Source: a bacterium
Lineage (GTDB): Bacteria; Elusimicrobiota; Elusimicrobia; UBA1565; UBA9628
DNA length: 64,000 bases
NCBI GenBank assembly: GCA_021822495.1
Contig: JAKAQO010000009.1
Coordinates: 15,663 to 79,662 of the forward strand
Direction: 5' to 3'
The position numbers and the translations under genes are program-made. Positions 59,411 through 64,000 of this stretch are shown in pieces; the first letter of the stretch is position 1; every line of letters begins with the position of its first letter. Under the pieces are notes generated by a model that was not told the DNA's origin, searched no databases, and saw nothing but the letters and a program-made list of their open reading frames with translations.

Positions 59411-60658
59411 TCAATATTGAGGGTGAAGGCCGCGCAAGACCTCCTCGAATCTCCCTTTAAATCGCGGATCCAAAACATCCGCGCAAACGGCATAGCGAAT
59501 CAGGGGTTCGGGACGGCCCTGTTCATCTTGTCCCGTAAAATGAACCCCCGTAAGCCCTGTTTTTGAGATCACGGTTCGGTTAAAAGCTTCCGCCAAATTG
59601 AAATGTCCGCGCTCAGCTTCTTCGGAGATATCAACCCCTAAAACTTGTCGTGGGACTTTCCATAAGGTGAAAAACCCCGCTTCCGTCTCGCAAGCGGGCA
59701 TAAGCCCGAATTTTTTAAAGAGGGGAATTACGTATTCCAAACGTCTTTGATACAGACCTCTCAGCTGAGATAGGACTCTCTGGGCATTCGCTTGATCCTT
59801 AAAAAATTGACCATAAGCGGCCATGAGAAACGGAACCGGGCCGGAATCAGTATTTCCTTTAACCATCAGATAATCTCTGATAAAATCCCGGGAGCCGACA
59901 ATCGCGCCTAAACGCGCCCCCGGATCATTAAAAGATTTGCTCACCGAATACATCTCAACCCATTCCAGTTCCGGATAATCCTTGGCCACCACAGCTAACG
60001 GGACATGATTGTCTCCCGCCAATCCTGCATAAGCCCCATCATTAGCCAGCCGAACTCGATGTTCAAGACAAAAGCAGATCAGTTCCCGCCAGTCTTCAAC
60101 TGAAGCTCCAACCGCCGCGGGGTTTCCTGGCCTGACCGTAAAAATAAGATCTAAATGAGAATTTCCGGAACGGGCCAGCGCCTCTTTGAGGCGATCAAGA
60201 TTAAGCCGCATATTATCCGCGCTGATGAGCGGCCAAACGATGCGCCGAGATTTTAAATATTTTTCGCCCCATACTCCCACGATATCGTACGCCGGAAGGT
60301 TCGAGGCATAAACGGCGGCCCCGCAGGCCAAAAGTAAAAGAGCGCTGGTCGTCTTAATTCCCGCAATGGGAAACGCCTCCAGATGTCCATATCTTGAAAG
60401 TTCCACCCCTGAGTGAAGAAAAACCATTTGTTCGGCAAAACCTAGAAGATTCTTATCCTCGGCATAGGTATGGCAATCGTAGGAGGAATCTTGGGCGAAA
60501 CGGGACTCAAGTTCAAGGATATCCGCCGGAGGAACTCCATCCGGGTTTCCCAGGGAAAGGTTAAGCGGTTCTTTTCCCGAATGTTCTCTGTATTGTCCCA
60601 GTAAAACGTAAATCTGCTGAAAAAGATTAATGCCAGAATCCGGAATTCGGCGAGTCAT
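59411..60658 (-). CDS. Pyridoxal-phosphate aminotransferase (class I/II)
   Basis: A 415-aa fold type I aminotransferase. The PLP Lys lies in YSVSKSFNDPGARLGAIVGS (near residue 240). Upstream are the conserved LSLGNPDGVPP, ASNLPAYDIV, FTVRPGNPAAVGASVEDW and LANDGAYAGL. It resembles LL-diaminopimelate or aspartate-type enzymes, but the substrate is not shown. I chose the ATG at 60658 over an extended frame to 60736, which would run into the divergent gene's promoter region. It converges with the small basic protein gene. Confidence 0.88.
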   Translation of the reverse strand: MTRRIPDSGINLFQQIYVLLGQYREHSGKEPLNLSLGNPDGVPPADILELESRFAQDSSYDCHTYAEDKNLLGFAEQMVFLHSGVELSRYGHLEAFPIAGIKTTSALLLLACGAAVYASNLPAYDIVGVWGEKYLKSRRIVWPLISADNMRLNLDRLKEALARSGNSHLDLIFTVRPGNPAAVGASVEDWRELICFCLEHRVRLANDGAYAGLAGDNHVPLAVVAKDYPELEWVEMYSVSKSFNDPGARLGAIVGSRDFIRDYLMVKGNTDSGPVPFLMAAYGQFFKDQANAQRVLSQLRGLYQRRLEYVIPLFKKFGLMPACETEAGFFTLWKVPRQVLGVDISEEAERGHFNLAEAFNRTVISKTGLTGVHFTGQDEQGRPEPLIRYAVCADVLDPRFKGRFEEVLRGLHPQY

Positions 60659-60703
60659 CAAAAGTGATATTACTAAATTGCTAAAATCAAAACGGAAAAT
60701 CTT

Positions 60704-61243
60704 ATGATCACCCGCGCAATGCTCCTCATTTCCCATCCCGATGTCTCATTGGAGAAAGTGGGACGCGACACGGTCTTGGAAAGGCAAATCAAAACCGCCC
60801 AGGAAGCCGGTATCGAAGAACTTTGGCTGGGCGGCCACAAACCCTCGAATTTCCCCTCAAAACCCCTTCCTCAAGGTATCGCCCTCTACTGGATTTCTTC
60901 AAACAACGTGTCCCATAAAAGTTGTTTGACCCCTTACGCCACCCTCTCCGATCAACATCTCATCGCCGCAGAGGCCTTAAGACGAATCATCTGCCAAGAC
61001 TATGCCGATCCGACTTCTTTTACGGATGAAGCCGGGCGAATGGTCATTCAAATCATGGCTCCGCCTCAACAGGAATTTCGCCTGCCCGAGACGCGCCCTC
61101 TTCCATTAGGAAGCTGTATTCTTTTAGAGCGCCCATTCTCAAGCAAGGGAATTTTTAAATGGGTTAAAGACCACGCCCTGGAGAATGAAACAAGTTCGGG
61201 GATTTTGAAGAAAATATTCGGCTTTCTAAAACGCTCTCTTTGA
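60704..61243 (+). CDS. Hypothetical protein, possibly a reduced nucleotidyltransferase-like domain
   Basis: A 179-aa cytoplasmic protein that I cannot place firmly. Its opening, RAMLLISHPDVSLEKVG ... LERQIKTAQEAGIEELWLGG, resembles the start of sugar nucleotidyltransferase-like domains fused to CDP-alcohol phosphatidyltransferases, and LSDQHLIAAEALRRII resembles their later DHL block. The Gly-rich GxGxR nucleotide loop is absent. It could be a non-catalytic remnant or an unrelated fold. It diverges from the aminotransferase gene and precedes the GGDEF gene. Confidence 0.55.
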   Translation: MITRAMLLISHPDVSLEKVGRDTVLERQIKTAQEAGIEELWLGGHKPSNFPSKPLPQGIALYWISSNNVSHKSCLTPYATLSDQHLIAAEALRRIICQDYADPTSFTDEAGRMVIQIMAPPQQEFRLPETRPLPLGSCILLERPFSSKGIFKWVKDHALENETSSGILKKIFGFLKRSL

Positions 61244-61263
61244 TAACTATTTCGGTTCTCCGA

Positions 61264-61323
61264 AGACCCAGAAAAGGCCTAGGACTTTAGGCCCTCCCCA
61301 AATAGGCGAAAGAAGCCTATACT
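61264..61323 (+). promoter_or_regulatory. Shared upstream motif and -10 box of the GGDEF gene
   Basis: AGACCCAGAA (61264-61273), CTAGGAC (61279-61285), TTT and AGGCCCT (61289-61295) match the pieces upstream of the gene at 11414. TATACT (61318-61323) ends six bases before the ATG. GGCCTA / TAGGCC and ATAGGC / GCCTAT each form a perfect 6-bp hairpin. Confidence 0.5.
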
Positions 61324-61329
61324 CAAAGT

Positions 61330-62202
61330 ATGGATTCATCCATTGACTTTCCGCTCATTCATCTCTCTTCTGATTTTATCAGGGCCAAAGAATACCTTGA
61401 GGCGATTGTTTCATCGAGTCCCGACGCCATTTGCACGACCGATATGTCGGGAAAATTCATTTATTTCAGCCCCGGGGCGGAAGAAATGCTGGGACTTAAA
61501 GCCCAGGGCATGGGAAACCGCTATGCTTATGAGATATACCAAGGCGGAATCGTTGAAGCCAAGAAAATTATGCGGCTTTTAACCGAGAACGAACAGATTA
61601 AGAATCATGAAACAATTGTCAAAGGGAAAAACGGCCGCTTCATTTATGCCAGTCTCGCCGCCTCCCTTCTAAAAGACAGACAAGGAAACCTAATCGGCAC
61701 CCTTGGAATCTTTAAAGACATCAGCGCCCGCGTTCATCTCGAGAAAAAACTTGAAGAGTTGTGCCGCACCGATAACTTGACTGGTCTTTTCAACCGCCGT
61801 CATTTCGACCAGTCTCTTAAGCAGGAATGGGCTCGCGCAAAAAGGCAGAATTACCCCCTTTCCCTAGTCTTAATGGACCTCAACGATTTCAAACTCATCA
61901 ATGACTCTAAGGGACACAAGGCCGGAGACCGCATTCTCAAATCTTTTTCCGCCCTTTTGCGGGATTCCCTCAGACGGGAAGAGGATATGGTTTTTCGATT
62001 TGGAGGGGATGAGTTTACCGCCATTTTACCGGGGCTTAACCCTCATCAAGCCGATCAGGTCATGAAAAAGATTTTACATCGCGCCAAAAAATTCCGAATT
62101 CATTTTAGCTACGGAATTTCAGGAACCCCGCCCGCCCTCAACATCGCCCGATTGCTTCAAACCGCGGACGCCGCCATGTACCGCATGAAAAAAACCTCCT
62201 AA
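61330..62202 (+). CDS. PAS-GGDEF diguanylate cyclase
   Basis: A 290-aa enzyme making cyclic di-GMP from two GTP. A PAS domain (IVSSSPDAICTTDMSGKFIYFSPGAEEMLG, then LGIFKDISARVHLE) is followed by a GGDEF domain with DNLTGLFNRRHFD, LMDLNDFKLINDSKGH and the intact active site FRFGGDEFTAI (near residue 227). An RxxD I-site (REED) lies five residues before it, so product inhibition is expected. There is no EAL domain and no membrane helix. Its promoter region shares a motif with another gene in the window. Confidence 0.94.
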   Translation: MDSSIDFPLIHLSSDFIRAKEYLEAIVSSSPDAICTTDMSGKFIYFSPGAEEMLGLKAQGMGNRYAYEIYQGGIVEAKKIMRLLTENEQIKNHETIVKGKNGRFIYASLAASLLKDRQGNLIGTLGIFKDISARVHLEKKLEELCRTDNLTGLFNRRHFDQSLKQEWARAKRQNYPLSLVLMDLNDFKLINDSKGHKAGDRILKSFSALLRDSLRREEDMVFRFGGDEFTAILPGLNPHQADQVMKKILHRAKKFRIHFSYGISGTPPALNIARLLQTADAAMYRMKKTS

Positions 62203-64000
62203 TGGATGACTCCGATTTTCTGAATCTGAGTCGAAGAGCCTAAGGGCCCCTTAACCTGAATGCGGGCGATATAACCTCCCATCGCGACGTAGCGACCGGA
62301 AGAGGCTTTCCCGTCCCACATCGCGCAGTTCTGTCCCGCCGCGCCGCCTTGAGCGCCCGAGGAATAACTGAGAGTCCGAACCACATATCCCAACAGGTCA
62401 TAGAGCGTAATCGTCACATCGGAATTAGCGCCCAGGATGTAAGAGATGCAGGTCTGTTCTCCCTTTCTCGTGTCAAAAGGATTGGGATAATTGCTGACTC
62501 CGGCGATGGGAGTCGTAATCGCGCTTGTTTGAACGCTGGTAGATAGAGCCGAGAAGGGAGAGAAAACTCCCGAACCCGAGAAGGAACGAATTTGATACGT
62601 AAAGAAATCTCCCACAGGCCGCGGAGTTTCTCCCGGATATTCCGGATCTCCGACAAAATAGGTCGGAACCCGCGCGGAGATAAAATTAATCGTTTTCCAA
62701 ATGACGTTGGCCGCCAAATCATTGGGGGCCCCGCCGCGCTGTTGAATTTCATAGCCCAAAACTCCGGAGTTAGGATCGGTTGATGCGGTCCAATTAAGCG
62801 GATAACTGGTTTGGCCGGTCTCAGAAACCTGGACATTCGTCGGCGCCGCGGGAGTAGCGGGATCCGGCCTAAAGACCTGAACCGCTCTGGGTTGAGAAAT
62901 GACCCCGGTGGAAGTGACATACCGGGCAAAGAGAATCGCGGCTCCATCAGAAACCGGCTCTCCAGATAAATGGAGAATGGGAGAGCTGCCTTGAAGACCC
63001 CGGCCTGTTCCAGGAGCGGGATCTCCCGCTTGACTGATGACATTAATGACATTGCTTCCGGCATTCTGTCCACGCAATATTTCACTTCCAACATAGAGAA
63101 GCCCGGGAAGTTGGAGAGAAGACGCGTTATCCACCGTAAAGCTGGTCGTGTTGGGAGTCATGGCGCTGGTCAAATGCGTAATATGAGGAGAAGACAAAGT
63201 CAAATTTTGAATGAGGCCGGTCGTCAAGGTTCCGTTCACAACCGTCGTTGAGACGCTGGTGACCGTCAAGGAAGACCAGACGACGCTGTAGCCCGTTGGA
63301 TTATTGTAATAAGGACCGACAGCCACCTGATAGCTTCCCGGAATCGGAATATTAGGAAGAGCGACAGGCAATTGATTGGTGCGTCCGGTCCAAGCCGACG
63401 GCACAAAACCCTGATCGGGAACGGGAACAGCGGCAGCGCTATTTCCCTGTTGAGCGATATTATTTCCCAGTAGGATTTGGATTCCGCCAAAGCCGTTCGG
63501 AAACACCATATCCACGATTCCGTCCTTGTTGAGGTCAAAATCCAACACTCCGGTTCCGGTCAAATCCGTGGTTGGGATTCCGTCACAAGTCAAAGACACT
63601 TGATTAGGAATGGTACTCGCTCCCCAGACAAAATTATCCGGCACCCCATCGCCATTAATATCAATGAGTGGGGGCTGCGTAGGACAATTGGTCGCCCACG
63701 GAGTTCCATTAGCGCAAATCCACTTGGATTGATCGGGAATCGGATCCCCGTTTTGATCGCGGCAAATATTATTTCTTGGATTGCTCGGGGTTTGTCCATT
63801 GTTACAACCCGAGGAATTGACCACGGCAAACGCCGGTTGTCCCACCGCGATCCCGGGAACCCCCGCTTGGGCGCGAACCACGATCACCGGCGGAGCGGAA
63901 GTGCTCAAACACACCGATGGAACCGTTAAGGGAGCAATCGTCGTCAAAGCCGATTGAATCGGCGGCGCGGCCGAGGGATTTGATTCTACTGGCAAGGGGC
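62199..64000 (-). CDS. Secreted multidomain protein with FlgD-type C-terminal domain (partial)
   Basis: At least 599 residues, open to the window edge, so its N-terminus is missing; the TTG at 63995 is not a credible start. Visible parts, in order: a low-complexity Ala/Pro/Thr segment, a region with DINGDGVPD and DLNKDGIVD that resembles calcium-binding FG-GAP/VCBS repeats, several beta-rich segments, a fibronectin III-like domain (PTNVQVSETGQTSYPLNW) and a C-terminal FlgD-like domain (NSDVTITLYDLLGYVVRTL ... MGGYIARIQVKG). It is probably a large surface or secreted protein. It converges with the GGDEF gene. Confidence 0.82.
   Translation of the reverse strand, partial: PLPVESNPSAAPPIQSALTTIAPLTVPSVCLSTSAPPVIVVRAQAGVPGIAVGQPAFAVVNSSGCNNGQTPSNPRNNICRDQNGDPIPDQSKWICANGTPWATNCPTQPPLIDINGDGVPDNFVWGASTIPNQVSLTCDGIPTTDLTGTGVLDFDLNKDGIVDMVFPNGFGGIQILLGNNIAQQGNSAAAVPVPDQGFVPSAWTGRTNQLPVALPNIPIPGSYQVAVGPYYNNPTGYSVVWSSLTVTSVSTTVVNGTLTTGLIQNLTLSSPHITHLTSAMTPNTTSFTVDNASSLQLPGLLYVGSEILRGQNAGSNVINVISQAGDPAPGTGRGLQGSSPILHLSGEPVSDGAAILFARYVTSTGVISQPRAVQVFRPDPATPAAPTNVQVSETGQTSYPLNWTASTDPNSGVLGYEIQQRGGAPNDLAANVIWKTINFISARVPTYFVGDPEYPGETPRPVGDFFTYQIRSFSGSGVFSPFSALSTSVQTSAITTPIAGVSNYPNPFDTRKGEQTCISYILGANSDVTITLYDLLGYVVRTLSYSSGAQGGAAGQNCAMWDGKASSGRYVAMGGYIARIQVKGPLGSSTQIQKIGVIH

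Noticed and set aside
61264-61323. Tandem hairpins upstream of the GGDEF gene as a cyclic di-GMP riboswitch
   Set aside because: The likely -10 box lies downstream of the hairpins, so they would not be transcribed, and the known riboswitch core motifs are absent.
63902-63995. TTG at 63995 as the start of the secreted multidomain protein
   Set aside because: There is no signal peptide and the frame continues to the window edge; the gene is partial.
1-64000. CRISPR array or rRNA genes
   Set aside because: No regularly spaced direct repeats, no Cas motifs and no rRNA-like sequence were seen on either strand.

Overview
The window looks like a chromosomal segment of an uncultured, diderm, LPS-bearing bacterium. 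Evidence for an outer membrane is the LpxI step of lipid A synthesis, several beta-barrel-like proteins with signal peptides, two PorV/PorQ-type barrels and lipoproteins. A PilT ATPase, ClpC, secreted proteins ending in FlgD-like Ig domains, a SWIB-domain protein and a DUF2723 membrane protein together suggest an Elusimicrobiota- or Omnitrophota-like lineage. That placement is an inference from gene content; there is no rRNA here to test it.

Layout. 0-0.85 kb: a REP-associated tyrosine transposase flanked by its own palindromes. 0.87-13.4 kb: housekeeping and cell-surface genes (yajQ, a prolyl oligopeptidase, a pseudouridine synthase, rfbC, a KamA-type radical SAM enzyme, unknown exported proteins, a HAD/PQ-loop fusion, a small metalloprotease, dusB). 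13.4-17.2 kb: accessory DNA with an AAA/DUF4143 ATPase under an 11-bp inverted-repeat operator, a soluble histidine kinase, and two tandem RelE/Phd-type toxin-antitoxin pairs, one with a toxin lacking any standard start codon. 15.4-21.6 kb: an acyl-CoA gene set (acyl-CoA dehydrogenase, two DUF35 proteins, two thiolase-like proteins without the nucleophilic cysteine, a MaoC hydratase), interrupted by the toxin-antitoxin pairs. 21.7-32.1 kb: DUF2723 membrane protein, two PorV-like barrels, SWIB protein, subtilase, a large M4-like metalloprotease and a HEAT-repeat protein. 32.3-33.4 kb: pilT. 33.4-40.3 kb: a tight operon pyrC-pyrD-pyrF-pyrE-purM-purNH mixing de novo pyrimidine and purine synthesis, with PurN fused to PurH. 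40.4-51.5 kb: barrel proteins, a membrane-anchored trehalose-6-phosphate synthase with sensor modules, a beta-lactamase-like hydrolase, clpC, a TPR-Ser/Thr kinase, a lipoprotein and a patatin. 51.6-55.8 kb: lpxI, an oxidoreductase, pepP running into an antisense tRNA-Ser, and a cyclophilin lipoprotein. 55.8-64 kb: a LysM/FecR protein with a sensor kinase, a small basic protein under a near-consensus promoter, an aminotransferase, a PAS-GGDEF cyclase and a large secreted protein cut by the window edge.

Two patterns run through the window. First, many genes have a -10-like hexamer ending only 6-9 nt before the ATG, implying leaderless or almost leaderless mRNAs; this also decides several start codons. 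Second, short palindromic repeats of at least four families lie between genes, and one copy is read in frame inside a protein.

No stretch of more than 300 bases lacks a gene. The longest gene-free intervals (about 120-175 bases, near 4.12, 15.9, 32.2, 47.2 and 59.1 kb) hold repeats or promoters, except 15893-16049, where I see nothing convincing.
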